Origin: Pseudonocardia sp. EC080619-01 | GTDB taxonomy: Bacteria; Actinomycetota; Actinomycetes; Mycobacteriales; Pseudonocardiaceae | Reading direction: 5' to 3' | Assembly (NCBI RefSeq): GCF_001420995.1 | Contig: NZ_CP012184.1 | Span: 4,634,501 to 4,698,500, forward strand | DNA length: 64,000 nt | In this document: piece by piece, positions 36,154 through 45,321 of the stretch | Layout: each line of letters begins with the position of its first letter | How positions within the stretch are numbered: the stretch's first letter is position 1 | Notes under the pieces: model-generated | Database searches by the model: none | The model's input: only the letters and a program-made list of their open reading frames with translations | Told to the model about the DNA's origin: nothing | Program-made: the position numbers and the translations under genes

Positions 36154-36474
36154 CGGGGTTCCTCTCGGCACCGGCCGCGGGCGGATCGCGCCCGCGGGGG
36201 ACGGCGCGGCGGTGTGTCGGGTGGTGTGCGCCGGTGATGCCGGTGGTCGGCGCACGGGACGTGCGCCGGGCCGGCGGCGCCCGGACGCTGGCCGCGAGCG
36301 GGGTGCTCCGGGGGACGTACGGGGAGGACCGGGCCGCCGGTGACGGGCCGCCCCGGGGTGGGGAGCGGCCGCCGCGGCGGGGCGGTCGGCACGGACATCG
36401 AACCTACAGGGGACGAACCTCCCGGACCGCGACGCCGCGACGAAGCTCACGGCGCAGTCGCGGCCCGCCGCGGA
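36154..36474 (-). promoter_or_regulatory. 321-base leader region upstream of metQ, nothing firmly identified
   Basis: GC-rich spacer between ssuD and metQ, same strand. No leader peptide of the R-x-H-V-D-L type and no recognisable SAM riboswitch were found. TGTAGGTTCGATG (minus strand, near 36400) contains a TAGGTT -10-like box, so a promoter probably lies there. An ORF starting nearby ends in CACCAH overlapping metQ, but its codon use is poor. Confidence 0.35.
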
Positions 36475-37584
36475 TCAACGGGGCGGCGCGGCCAGCAGCC
36501 CGCGGCGCCGGAGCTCGGGGAGCACGCCCTCGCCGACCCGGTACGCCTCCTCGAGGTGCGGGTAGCCGGACAGCACGAACTCGTCGACGCCGATCTCGTG
36601 GTACTCGGCGATCCGGTCCGCCACCTCGGTGTGCGACCCCACCAGCGCGGTCCCGGCGCCGCCGCGGACTAGCCCGACGCCCGCCCACAGGTTCGGCGAG
36701 ATCGTCAGCGCGTCCCGGGACCCGCCGTGCAGGGCGAGCATCCGCTGCTGGCCGACCGACTGGCTCGACCGCAGGGTCGCCTGTGCCCGCTCGATCTCGG
36801 CCGGGTCGAGCGCGTCGAGCAGCCGGCCGGCCTCCGCCCACGCCTCCTCCGCGGTGTCCCTGGTGATCACGTGCAGCCGGATCCCGAACCGCGGGCTGCG
36901 CCCGAGCTCGTCGGCGAGCTTGCGCACCCGCCCGATCTTCTCGGCGACGGCCGCGGGCGGCTCGCCCCAGGTCAGGTAGACGTCGGCGTGCCGGGCCGCG
37001 ACCGGGAGCGCCGCGTCCGACGACCCTCCGAAGTAGACCGGCGGCACCGGGTCCGGCGGGGCGAGCGTGGTCGCACCGGTGACGTCGTAGTGCCGGCCGG
37101 CGAAGTCGAACGGCTCGGGGCCCCACGCGCCGCGCAGCACGGACAGGAACTCGTCGGTGCGGGCGTAGCGCTCGGCGTGGTCGGCGTGGTCGCCGAACCG
37201 TTGCTGCTCGACGGCGTCGCCGCCGGTGACGATGTTGAGCATCAACCGGCCGCCGGAGACCCGCTGGTAGGTCGACGCCTGCTGGGCGGCCAGGGTCGGG
37301 GAGACGACGCCCGGCCGGAACGCCACCAGGTAGCGCAGCGTGCGGGTCTCCCGCAGCAGCGCCGCGGTGGTCAGCCAGGCGTCCTCGCAGAACGTGCCCG
37401 TCGGGGTCAGCACGCCGTGGAACCCCTGCGACTCGGCGGCCCGGGCGATCTGGGCGAGGTAGTCGATGCCCGCCTCGCGTGCGGTGCTGCCGGCCTCGCC
37501 GCGGTCGGCGTGCCGCCGGGCGACGATCGTGCGGCCGTCGCCGGACGTCGGCAGGAACCAGTGGGGGACGATCGCGCCGCTCAT
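36475..37584 (-). CDS. ssuD: alkanesulfonate monooxygenase
   Basis: A 369-residue FMNH2-dependent luciferase-like monooxygenase that desulfonates alkanesulfonates to aldehyde plus sulfite. SsuD blocks are visible: HWFLPTSGDGR at the N-terminus, FRPGVVSPTLAAQQASTYQ, and GRLMLNIVTGGD. ATG 37584 overlaps the ssuA stop. It is last in ssuCBAD order, behind a cysteine leader peptide at 40338. No SsuE reductase is adjacent. Confidence 0.92.
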   Translation of the reverse strand: MSGAIVPHWFLPTSGDGRTIVARRHADRGEAGSTAREAGIDYLAQIARAAESQGFHGVLTPTGTFCEDAWLTTAALLRETRTLRYLVAFRPGVVSPTLAAQQASTYQRVSGGRLMLNIVTGGDAVEQQRFGDHADHAERYARTDEFLSVLRGAWGPEPFDFAGRHYDVTGATTLAPPDPVPPVYFGGSSDAALPVAARHADVYLTWGEPPAAVAEKIGRVRKLADELGRSPRFGIRLHVITRDTAEEAWAEAGRLLDALDPAEIERAQATLRSSQSVGQQRMLALHGGSRDALTISPNLWAGVGLVRGGAGTALVGSHTEVADRIAEYHEIGVDEFVLSGYPHLEEAYRVGEGVLPELRRRGLLAAPPR

Positions 37585-38642
37585 CGTGCGCCTCCTCGGG
37601 TGTCGGTGGGGGTGCCGGGGATCCCGTTCCGGGCGGCCTCCAGCGTGGTCGCCTCGAAGCGGCGGTCGACGAACGCGGCGAAGTCCGCCCGGCCCGGGAC
37701 GACGCCGGCCTCGGTGAACGCGTCGGCCAGCTGCTGCTGGGAGGCGACGACGCCGTCGTCGAGCGGGACGGGCAGGTCCGGGCCGCGCTCGGCGGCGCGC
37801 CGGGTCACCGCGATCGGGAGCTTCGTCTCCTGGCTCCACACCGCGGCCCGCTCCTCGCGGTGGGTGTCGGAGTAGGTCTGCGCGGCCGCGATCCGGGCGA
37901 GCAGGTCGCCGACGGCGGCGCTCCTCGCCGGTTCGGCGAGCGCCGCGTTGGACGCGACCTGGAAGCCGAACCCGTTCGCGGTGCCCTCGCCGTCGGCGAG
38001 GACCCGGGCGCCGTCGTCGAGCTCGGCCTGCGCGGTGTAGGGGTCCCAGACGGCCCAGGCGTCGACGTCGCCCTGGCGGAACGCCCCGTAGGCGTCCGCG
38101 GGGGCGAGGTAGGTGAGGTCGACGTCGTCGAGGGTCAGGCCGGCGGCGCGCAACGAGTAGAGCAGCTGCCCGTGCGCCGAGGTGCCCTTCCCGACGGCGA
38201 TCCGCTTGCCGCGCAGCTCCTCGACGGAGCGCAGCGGCGAGTCGCCGCGCACCAGCACCGCGTCGCTCGCGACGTTGCCGCGGTTGGCCGAGACGATCTG
38301 CACCCGGGCCTTCGCGGCCGCCGCGAAGATCGCCGGGGTGTTGCCGGTGCCGCCGAGGTCGATCGCGCCCGCGCGGGCCGCCTCGATCAGCGGCGGCCCG
38401 GAGGTGAAGGTCCGCCACTCCACCCGGTACGGCAGGCCGTCGAGCAGCCCGGCCGCGCGCAGCAGTGACTGCGACCCGCCCTTCTGGTCGCCGACGACGA
38501 GCGTCACGCCGCCGAGCGCGGAGTCCTCCACCGGCGGCTGGACCGGCGGCCGGGTCACCGGGACTCCCGAGCACCCGGCGAGCGTGAGCACGGCGGCCAG
38601 CACCGGCGCGAGGAGTGCGGCGGGCCGGAGCTCACGCCGCAT
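37581..38642 (-). CDS. ssuA: aliphatic sulfonate-binding lipoprotein
   Basis: A 353-residue SBP of the SsuA/nitrate-taurine family. The signal peptide ends in lipobox TLAGC, followed by a Pro-rich linker. Binding-fold blocks DLGGTGNTPAIFAAAAKA, GKRIAVGKGTSAHG and GDVDAWAVWDPY are typical. ATG 38642 lies 11 bases inside the end of ssuB, indicating tight coupling. Confidence 0.9.
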   Translation of the reverse strand: MRRELRPAALLAPVLAAVLTLAGCSGVPVTRPPVQPPVEDSALGGVTLVVGDQKGGSQSLLRAAGLLDGLPYRVEWRTFTSGPPLIEAARAGAIDLGGTGNTPAIFAAAAKARVQIVSANRGNVASDAVLVRGDSPLRSVEELRGKRIAVGKGTSAHGQLLYSLRAAGLTLDDVDLTYLAPADAYGAFRQGDVDAWAVWDPYTAQAELDDGARVLADGEGTANGFGFQVASNAALAEPARSAAVGDLLARIAAAQTYSDTHREERAAVWSQETKLPIAVTRRAAERGPDLPVPLDDGVVASQQQLADAFTEAGVVPGRADFAAFVDRRFEATTLEAARNGIPGTPTDTRGGAR

Positions 38643-39345
38643 CGTCGACCACCCCGAGCTCGTCGAGCACGGTGCGGCGCAACGCGGACAGCCGGTCCGG
38701 GTCACGCGGGCGCTCGCCGGGCCGGTGCTCGCGGCCGATCCGGCCGTCGGACAGCACGAGCACGCGGTCGGCGAGCAGCAACGCCTCGTCGACGTCGTGG
38801 GTCACCAGCAGCACGCCGGGCCGGTGTCGGTGCCACAGGTCCAGGACGAGCCGGTGCATGGTGATCCGGGTCAGCGCGTCGAGCGCCCCGAACGGCTCGT
38901 CGAGCAGCAGGAGGTCCGGCTCGCGGACCAGCGCCCTGGCGAGCGACGCGCGCTGGGCCTCGCCGCCGGACAGCGTCAGCGGCCAGGCGTCGGCCCGCTC
39001 GGTGAGCCCGACCTCGGCGAGGGCCCGGTCGGCCACACCGGTCGGGGTGTCGCCGTGCAGGTCGCGGTGCAGGCCGAGCGACAGGTTGTCGCGGACCGGG
39101 CGCCAGGGCAGCAGGCGCGGCTCCTGGAAGGCCACGGCGACCGACCCCGGGACCTCGACGGTGCCGCTCACGCCGGGATCGGCGGCGCCGTCGAGCCCGG
39201 CGAGCAGCCGCAGCAGGGTGGACTTGCCGGAGCCGGAGCGGCCGAGCAGGGCGACGAACTCGCCGTGGCCGATCGTCAGGTCGAGACCGTCGAGGACCCG
39301 GCGGCCCCCGAACTCGCGGACGAGACCGTGGACGCGGGCGCTCAC
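38632..39345 (-). CDS. ssuB: aliphatic sulfonate ABC transporter ATP-binding protein
   Basis: A 237-residue ATPase with Walker A GRSGSGKST, signature LSGGEAQR and Walker B LLLLDEPFGALD. It energises sulfonate import by SsuAC. It overlaps ssuC by 4 bases. Confidence 0.92.
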   Translation of the reverse strand: MSARVHGLVREFGGRRVLDGLDLTIGHGEFVALLGRSGSGKSTLLRLLAGLDGAADPGVSGTVEVPGSVAVAFQEPRLLPWRPVRDNLSLGLHRDLHGDTPTGVADRALAEVGLTERADAWPLTLSGGEAQRASLARALVREPDLLLLDEPFGALDALTRITMHRLVLDLWHRHRPGVLLVTHDVDEALLLADRVLVLSDGRIGREHRPGERPRDPDRLSALRRTVLDELGVVDDAA

Positions 39346-40181
39346 CGGTCGCCCCCCGCCGGGCCGGCGGGGCGCCAGGCCAGCACGGTCCGTTCCAGCC
39401 TCCGCACCAGCAGGTCGGTGCCGAGCCCCAGCAGGGCGTAGACCGCGAGCCCGACGACGATCACGTCGGTGCGCAGGAACTCCCGGGCGTTCATGATCAT
39501 GTAGCCGAGCCCGGCGTCGGCCGACGTCGTCTCCGCGACGATGATCGACAACCAGGCGATCCCGAGCGCGAGGCGCAGCCCGGTCAGCGTCGAGGGCATC
39601 GCGCCGGGCAGCACCACGTGCCGCAGCCGCTCGGCCCGCGTGAACCCGGAGACCGACGCGGCCTCCAGGAGCTTCGGATCCACCCCGCGGACACCGGCGT
39701 GCACGTTGAGGTACATCGGGAACAGCACCCCGAGCGCGACGAGCAGCACCTTCGGCAGCTCACCGATGCCGAACCAGAGGATGAACAGCGGCACCAGACC
39801 GAGGTGCGGCAGGGTGCGCAGCATCTGCACCGGCGGGTCCACCAGGTGGTCGCCCCACCGCGACAGCCCGGACAGCAGACCCAGCCCGACCCCGACGACC
39901 AGGCCCAGGACGAGCCCGGTCGCGACCCGTCCGAGCGAGACGAGCAGGCCCTCGGGCAGCTCGCCGCTCGCCGTCACGTCGACGGCGGCGGTCACGACCC
40001 GCAGCGGCGAGGCGAGCTCGTCCTCGGCGAGCAGGCCGGTGGTGGACGCGAGCTGCCAGACCAGCAGGATCGCGACGGGTGAGATCCACCGCCGGAGGTC
40101 GGGCAGGCGGCGGGTCGTCGACGCCGGGTGGGCGGCGACGCGCCGGTCGCCCGCGGTGCGGGCGAGGGTGGTCGATGACAC
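39342..40181 (-). CDS. ssuC: aliphatic sulfonate ABC transporter permease
   Basis: A 279-residue BPD-type permease with about six membrane helices and the coupling-loop region EAASVSGFTRAERLRHVVLPGAMPS (shown in part). It is the first structural gene of the operon. A 156-base leader separates it from the leader peptide at 40338-40445; this leader would hold any attenuator. Confidence 0.92.
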   Translation of the reverse strand: MSSTTLARTAGDRRVAAHPASTTRRLPDLRRWISPVAILLVWQLASTTGLLAEDELASPLRVVTAAVDVTASGELPEGLLVSLGRVATGLVLGLVVGVGLGLLSGLSRWGDHLVDPPVQMLRTLPHLGLVPLFILWFGIGELPKVLLVALGVLFPMYLNVHAGVRGVDPKLLEAASVSGFTRAERLRHVVLPGAMPSTLTGLRLALGIAWLSIIVAETTSADAGLGYMIMNAREFLRTDVIVVGLAVYALLGLGTDLLVRRLERTVLAWRPAGPAGGDR

Positions 40182-40337
40182 GGGTGTCTCCCGGGACGCG
40201 GTGGGTGGGACCCCGCCGGTGGGTGGCGCGCGGCGGGGCGGGTCCGGAGCGGCGCGGACGGAGCGGCACGGTCGCCGTGGCGACGGCGGCGCGGTGGCCC
40301 GGACGCGGCGGTGTGGACGCGGTGCGTGAGCGGGTCG

Positions 40338-40445
40338 TCAGCGACAGGTGCAGCCGGCGAGCCGGAGCAGGTCGACGTGCCGGCGCCGGGTGAGCAGGTG
40401 CCCGGGACCGGACACCGGTCCCCACCACTGCTCGCGCTCGGTCAC
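40338..40445 (-). CDS. leader peptide 1, upstream of ssuCBAD
   Basis: A 35-codon ORF from GTG 40445 to TGA 40340-40338. The C-terminal part is LLTRRRHVDLLRLAGCTCR, with Cys codons at positions 32 and 34, right before the stop. Position, size and motif match five other peptides in this window that precede sulfur genes. The likely role is sensing of charged tRNA-Cys: stalling at the Cys codons would change folding of the downstream leader and let ssu transcription proceed. Confidence 0.8.
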   Translation of the reverse strand: MTEREQWWGPVSGPGHLLTRRRHVDLLRLAGCTCR

Positions 40446-40480
40446 TCCCGCAGGTGAACACGGGCGTCAGGACCGGGACA

Positions 40481-40525
40481 ACCGGACGTCCGGTCGTCGG
40501 GATCCGGGACCGGGTGTCCGGACAC
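40481..40525 (-). promoter_or_regulatory. two palindromes upstream of leader peptide 1
   Basis: ACCGGACGTCCGGT (40481-40494) and GTGTCCGGACAC (40514-40525) are perfect palindromes. The second recurs as GTGTCCGAACAC at almost the same distance before leader peptide 5. They are candidate operator sites for a sulfur regulator. Confidence 0.5.
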
Positions 40526-40571
40526 TCCTGCCCGCGGCCGCCCGCGCGGGCTCCCGCATGGCGGGAGCGCG

Positions 40572-41690
40572 CTACGCCGCGTGGTCGCGGGACGCCCACT
40601 CGCGGGCCAGCAGGTCCTGCGAGGTCACCCGGTCGGCGTGCCGGTGGGTGATCGTCGTGACCAGCAGCTCGTCGGCGCCCGTCACCTCCTGCAGCCGGGC
40701 CAGCGCGTCGGCGACGGCCGCGGGCCCGCCGACGAACCGGGTGCCGGTCCGGTCGGCGACCAGGTCGGGGTCCACGGGGAGCTCCGCGGCGGCGTCCGGG
40801 TCCGGGTAGGGGATCGCGCCGGCTCCGGTGCGGATGCTGTGCACCCAGGGCCCGTAACCGGCGGCGATCCGGGCGGCGTGGCCGTCGTCGGTGCCGACGA
40901 CGACGTCGGCCGACACCATCACGTGCGGCCGGCCGAGCGTCGCCGACGGCCGGAACGCGTCCCGGTAGGCCTGCACGGCGTCGAGCACCGTCCCCGGGCT
41001 GACGTGGTAGTTCGCGGCGAACGGCAGGCCCCGCCGCCCGGCGACCTCGGCACTGTCCCCGCCGCTGGAGCCGAGCACCCACGGCTGCACCGTCGCGCCC
41101 TCACCGGGCACCGCCCGCACCGGCACGCCTTCCGAGCTGCGGTGGGTGCCGGCGATCAGCCCGAGGACGGCGTCGATCAGCTCGCCGTACTCCGGTGTCG
41201 TCGCGCCGGGCTGGCGCAACGCCTCCGCCTGGGCCCGGAACCGCGGGGACGCGGCCAGCCCGGCGAGCGACACCGGTGCCGGGATCAGCACACCGCCGAC
41301 GGTCCGGGCGCTGCGGCCATCCGGTTCCCGGGACGGCGGGCGCGGCCCGCCGGACCGGCCCAGCCCCAGGTCGATCCGGCCGGGGTGCAGGCCGTCGAGG
41401 GTGCCGAACTCCTCGACCACCGAGAGCGGTGTCCGGTGCCCGGTCTGCACCGCCCCGGCCCCCACCCGGATCGTCGACGTCGCCGCGGCGGCCGCGCCGA
41501 TGAGCAGGGCGGGCACCGCCCCGGCGACGCCCGGGTTCAGGTGGTGCTCGGCCAGCCAGAACCGGGCGTACCCGGCCCGTTCCGCGGCGCGGGCCAGGTC
41601 GAGAGTGTTGCGGAAGGCATCGGCGACCGTCGAGCCCGCCGGGACGGGGGACAGGTCGAGGACCGACAGTGGGGCGGGGCGGACGGGCAC
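40572..41690 (-). CDS. MsnO8-family luciferase-like monooxygenase
   Basis: A 372-residue LLM-class flavoprotein. The MsnO8-type opening PLSVLDLSPVPAGST and WLAEHHLNPGVAG, then GRIDLGLGRSGG and VQPWVLGSSGGDSAEVAGRRGLPFA, define the group. The substrate is unknown; context suggests an organosulfur compound. GTG 41690 follows GGAGGTCACC. A 24-codon leader peptide lies 183 bases upstream. Confidence 0.88.
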   Translation of the reverse strand: MPVRPAPLSVLDLSPVPAGSTVADAFRNTLDLARAAERAGYARFWLAEHHLNPGVAGAVPALLIGAAAAATSTIRVGAGAVQTGHRTPLSVVEEFGTLDGLHPGRIDLGLGRSGGPRPPSREPDGRSARTVGGVLIPAPVSLAGLAASPRFRAQAEALRQPGATTPEYGELIDAVLGLIAGTHRSSEGVPVRAVPGEGATVQPWVLGSSGGDSAEVAGRRGLPFAANYHVSPGTVLDAVQAYRDAFRPSATLGRPHVMVSADVVVGTDDGHAARIAAGYGPWVHSIRTGAGAIPYPDPDAAAELPVDPDLVADRTGTRFVGGPAAVADALARLQEVTGADELLVTTITHRHADRVTSQDLLAREWASRDHAA

Positions 41691-41872
41691 GGTGACCTCC
41701 GGTCGCTCGGGTGGCCGGCCGCGGTGGCACGGCCGGGAGCGGAACGGGCGGCGGCCGCACGGGTGCGGGGGCCGGGACGGTGCCGTCCGGCGGGGCGGTC
41801 CCGGCCACGCGACGGCCGGTGGCCGGGTGTCGCGGGCGGGGCGGGCCCCGGGGCGGCGGACGGTGGTGCGGA

Positions 41873-41947
41873 TCAGCGACAGCGGGCGGACCGGGTGCGG
41901 CCCAGGTCCACGTGCAGGCGCGCCACCAGGCGCAGCTCTCGGACCAC
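41873..41947 (-). CDS. leader peptide 2, upstream of the MsnO8-like gene
   Basis: A 24-residue ORF from GTG 41947 (RBS GAGGA) to TGA 41875-41873. It ends RLHVDLGRTRSARCR, with Cys second from last. It belongs to the same family as leader peptide 1, with the same H-V-D-L core and C-terminal Cys. The 520-base gap 41691-42210 holds this peptide, its probable promoter and the start region of the divergent monooxygenase, and no other gene. Confidence 0.75.
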   Translation of the reverse strand: MVRELRLVARLHVDLGRTRSARCR

Positions 41948-42210
41948 GACTCGATCCTCGCCACCGCGGAGCCCCACCGCAAGGCGTCCGGCGGATCCCG
42001 GGCGGCGCCGGTGTGCCTCCCGCGGATCCTCGGCTACCGTCGCGGGCAGTGCCGACCGCCCCGTCGCGACGGCCGCCCGGACGTCCGGTGCCCGTGCGAC
42101 GGCCCGGCCCACCGGCCGTCCCCGGACCCCACGATCCGCCCGGCGCCCGGTCCCCTCGGTGCACCCCGCCGCCGGAGTCCGGCGGACGGCCCGGCCGGGA
42201 GGGATCACCC

Positions 42211-43311
42211 GTGAGGTTCCAGGTTCTCGACATCGTCCCGCACGCCCCGCACCCGGTGACCGGTGAGCTGATCGGCGTGCACGAACGGCTGTCCCGGGTG
42301 GTGGAGACGGCGGTGCTCGCGGAGCGGCTGGGCTTCGACTCCTACGCCGTCGGGGAGCGGCACGCCGGTGAGTTCGTGTCGTCGGCACCGACGGTGCTGC
42401 TCGGCGCGATCGCCCAGGCCACGGACCGCATCCTGCTCTCCACCGGCGTCACCGTGCTGTCGCTGCTCGACCCGGTCCGGGTCGCCGAGGACTACGCGAC
42501 CGTCGACCAGCTCTCCGGCGGGCGGCTGGAGATCGTGATCGGCAAGGGCAACGAGGACCGGCACTTCCCGATGTTCGGTCTCGAGCTCGGCCGCCAGTAC
42601 GAGTACCTCACCGAGAACTACGAGCTGCTCCGGCGCCTGCTCCGGGAGTCCGGGGTGGACTGGTCCGGCACGCACCGTCCGGACCTGACCGGGGTGACGA
42701 CGTTCCCGCGGCCCTACGACGGCCCGTTCCGGATCTGGCACGGCTCGGCGACCTCCACCGCCGCCGTCGACCTGGCCGCCCGCTGGGGCGACCCGATATT
42801 CTCGGCGAACGCGCTGCAGCCCCGGGAGAACTACCGCGTCCTGATCGACCGCTACCGGGAGAAGCTGGCCGAGCACGGCCACGACCCCGCCGCCGGCTAC
42901 GTCGGCTCCGGGTCCGGCGGCCTGTTCCTCGCCGACACCGACGCGGAGGCGATCGCCGAGTACCGGCCGGTGTACGAGGGTTTCGCGGCGAAGCTGCGCG
43001 CCGCCCACGCCGGGGACGACCGGCCCGGCAAGGTGACCTCTTTCGCGACGGTCGAGGAGGCCGTGGAGTCCGGCCCCGCGCTGGTCGGGAGCCCGGACCA
43101 GGTCGCGGCGAAGATCCTCGACTACCACGCGGCCTACCGGCACGACGTGCAGTCGGTGTCGGTCAACCCGGTGCTGCCCTACGAGCGGCAGCAGGAGGTA
43201 CTGACCCGGTTCGCCACCGAGGTCGTGCCGCTGGTGCGGCGCGAGGTGTCGACCGCGCTGTGGGGCCCGCGGGACGCCGGACGGGCCGCCGGAATCACCG
43301 TCCGTACCTGA
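42211..43311 (+). CDS. luciferase-like monooxygenase
   Basis: A 366-residue LLM-class flavin oxidoreductase. It shows the CE1758/MsmE-like opening FQVLDIVPHAPHPVTGE, YAVGERHAGEFVSSAPTVLLGA and LSGGRLEIVIGKGNE. GTG 42211 follows GGGAGGGATCACCC. It is divergent from the MsnO8-like gene and has no leader peptide of its own that I could find. The substrate is unknown; sulfur-compound oxygenation is suggested by location only. Confidence 0.85.
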   Translation: MRFQVLDIVPHAPHPVTGELIGVHERLSRVVETAVLAERLGFDSYAVGERHAGEFVSSAPTVLLGAIAQATDRILLSTGVTVLSLLDPVRVAEDYATVDQLSGGRLEIVIGKGNEDRHFPMFGLELGRQYEYLTENYELLRRLLRESGVDWSGTHRPDLTGVTTFPRPYDGPFRIWHGSATSTAAVDLAARWGDPIFSANALQPRENYRVLIDRYREKLAEHGHDPAAGYVGSGSGGLFLADTDAEAIAEYRPVYEGFAAKLRAAHAGDDRPGKVTSFATVEEAVESGPALVGSPDQVAAKILDYHAAYRHDVQSVSVNPVLPYERQQEVLTRFATEVVPLVRREVSTALWGPRDAGRAAGITVRT

Positions 43312-43366
43312 GCCGGGCGTGGCCGGGGGCCGGTGTGCAGCGTGGATCACACTCGGGGCCGCGCCG

Positions 43367-43396
43367 TTGACACGACCGGAGCACGAGTCCTTACGG
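43367..43396 (+). promoter_or_regulatory. promoter for leader peptide 3 and its operon
   Basis: TTGACA (43367-43372), 18-base spacer, TTACGG (43391-43396), followed by GTGG. The same CCTTACGGTGG context occurs in the promoter at 51299-51327. Confidence 0.7.
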
Positions 43397-43425
43397 TGGG
43401 TTCGTCCGGATGACGGGGGAGGATC

Positions 43426-43494
43426 ATGTTCCACGGGGTGTCACGACGCCACGTCGATCTCCTGCGTACCTCGAGCGCCGGCTGTCGGGGCTGA
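43426..43494 (+). CDS. leader peptide 3, upstream of the oligopeptide-type ABC operon
   Basis: A 22-residue ORF. ATG 43426 follows GGGGAGGATC. The peptide contains SRRHVDLLRTSSAGCRG before TGA 43492-43494. It lies about 23 bases after the predicted transcript start and 192 bases before the first structural gene. The intervening GC-rich sequence (43495-43686) can form several hairpins and is a plausible attenuator. Confidence 0.85.
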   Translation: MFHGVSRRHVDLLRTSSAGCRG

Positions 43495-43686
43495 TCCCGG
43501 CCCTCATCGCCGGCGGCGCCCCGAGCGCGCCGCCGTGCGCGGGCCCGCGCCGCGCCGTCCCCCGGCGCCCGCCGGCCCCGTTCCCCCGGGACGCCTCCAC
43601 CGGCGCGGTCCGCTGACGCCGGTACCTCGCGTACCCGTTCGCGCCCGGGCACCGCCGTGCCCGCTCGTCCCCGAGGACTCCCCGTC

Positions 43687-45321
43687 GTGAGACCGCCACC
43701 CGGCCGCGCCCTGCTCACCTGCCTGGCCGCCCTGCTCCTCCCGTGCGTGGTCGCCTGCGCACCCGTCGCCGGGGCCGATCCCGCGGCCGCCGCGCCGGCG
43801 TCCACACCGGACACGATCGTCTACGGGCACCAGCAGGAGCCGCCCTGCGTGTACGGCGGCTGGATCGAGCAGGCCTACCTGTCCGGCCAGATCCTGGACA
43901 ACGTGGTCGCCCTCGACGACGACGGCCGGGTCGTCCCCTGGCTGGCCGAGTCGTGGCGGGTCGACCCGGACGGGCTGACCTGGCGGTTCACCCTCCGCGA
44001 CGGCCCGACGTTCAGCGACGGCACCCCCGTCGACGCCGACGCGGTCGCCCGCAACTTCGACCACTGGGTCGACGGCGGCAACTCCACCGTGCAGGCCTGG
44101 ATCGGCTCCTACTTCGACTCCGCCGACGCCCTCGACGACCGCACGGTCGCGGTGCGGCTCACCCGGCCCTACCCGCGCTTCGCCGAGAACATGACCCAGC
44201 CGTACTTCGGGATCCAGTCCCCGCGTGCGCTGGAGACCCGCTCGGAGGAGGAGAACTGCACCGCGCCGATCGGCTCGGGCCCGTTCGTCGTGGACCGGTG
44301 GAACCGCGGCAGCGACATCCAGCTGCTCCGGCGCGACGACTACGACTGGGCCCCGGCGAACGCCGAGCACACCGGTCCCGCCCACGTGCGGCGGATCGAC
44401 TGGCGGTTCATCGCCGACCCGACGGCCCGCACCGCTGCGCTGCGCTCCGGCGAGATCGACGCCATGTACGACGTGCAGGCCTTCGAGTGGCGCAACCTGG
44501 AGGCCGAGGGCTTCGAGCTGCACCGCTACGTGACCGGCGGCCGTCCACAGCAGATCAGCTTCAACACCGAGCGCGGCCCCTTCACCGACCAGCGGGTCCG
44601 CCAGGCGTTCGCGCTGAGCCTGGACCGCCGCGGTGCCGTCGAGGCCGTCGGCAAGGGCGTCATCCCGTACGAGGGCAACGGCCCGGTCAGCCGGGCCACC
44701 CCCGGCTACGACGAGCGGGCCGCCGCCCGGTACGACCACGACCCGGCCGCGGCTGCGGCGCTGCTCGACGACGCCGGCTGGCTCCCGGGCCCCGACGGCG
44801 TCCGGGAGCGCGACGGCCGCCCGCTCGAGGTCGTCTTCCCGTACGCGGTCAACCGGACGATCAACCAGGACGGCGCGGCGATCATCCAGGCGCTGCAGCA
44901 GCAGGCCGAGGCCGTCGGCTTCCGGGTCCGCCTCGTCCCGTACCCGCCCAGCGCGGCCGCCGCCGGTGCGTACTCGGGCCCGGGCGACTACGACCTGATG
45001 ATCGGCTACTGGACCGCGGTGAACGCCGGCATCCTGCACGTCAACTGGCGTCGTGACCTGCCGGACTCGCCGAACAAGGCGAACTCCGCCTTCTACGACG
45101 ACCCCGCCCTGGAGCAGCTGATCGTCCGGGCGAACTCCGAGCAGGACCCGGCCGCCCAGGCCGGTCTCTACCGCTCGGCACAGCAATACATCGCCGACCG
45201 CGCGCTGTCCATCGGGGTCTACGACCGGCTGAGCACCCTCGCCGTGCGGCCCGGTCTCCACGGTGTGCGCCAGGAGAAGTCCCAGGGAGGGCCGATCTTC
45301 CATGACGCTCACGTCGACTGA
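43687..45321 (+). CDS. SBP family 5 (oligopeptide/nickel-type) lipoprotein
   Basis: A 544-residue extracellular solute-binding protein with an N-terminal signal peptide ending at a lipobox-like VVAC. Family 5 landmarks: LAESWRVDPDGLTWRFTLR, TFSDGTPVDADAVARNFDHW and APIGSGPFVVDRW. It captures the substrate for the following permeases. GTG 43687 was chosen for the signal peptide. The co-encoded monooxygenase suggests the ligand is an organosulfur molecule rather than a peptide. Confidence 0.88.
   Translation: MRPPPGRALLTCLAALLLPCVVACAPVAGADPAAAAPASTPDTIVYGHQQEPPCVYGGWIEQAYLSGQILDNVVALDDDGRVVPWLAESWRVDPDGLTWRFTLRDGPTFSDGTPVDADAVARNFDHWVDGGNSTVQAWIGSYFDSADALDDRTVAVRLTRPYPRFAENMTQPYFGIQSPRALETRSEEENCTAPIGSGPFVVDRWNRGSDIQLLRRDDYDWAPANAEHTGPAHVRRIDWRFIADPTARTAALRSGEIDAMYDVQAFEWRNLEAEGFELHRYVTGGRPQQISFNTERGPFTDQRVRQAFALSLDRRGAVEAVGKGVIPYEGNGPVSRATPGYDERAAARYDHDPAAAAALLDDAGWLPGPDGVRERDGRPLEVVFPYAVNRTINQDGAAIIQALQQQAEAVGFRVRLVPYPPSAAAAGAYSGPGDYDLMIGYWTAVNAGILHVNWRRDLPDSPNKANSAFYDDPALEQLIVRANSEQDPAAQAGLYRSAQQYIADRALSIGVYDRLSTLAVRPGLHGVRQEKSQGGPIFHDAHVD

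Noticed and set aside
36154..36474. SAM riboswitch or cysteine leader peptide upstream of metQ
   Set aside because: Neither a recognisable SAM aptamer core nor an R-x-H-V-D-L peptide could be found in either strand. The only Cys-ending ORF (ending CACCAH) overlaps metQ and has poor codon use.
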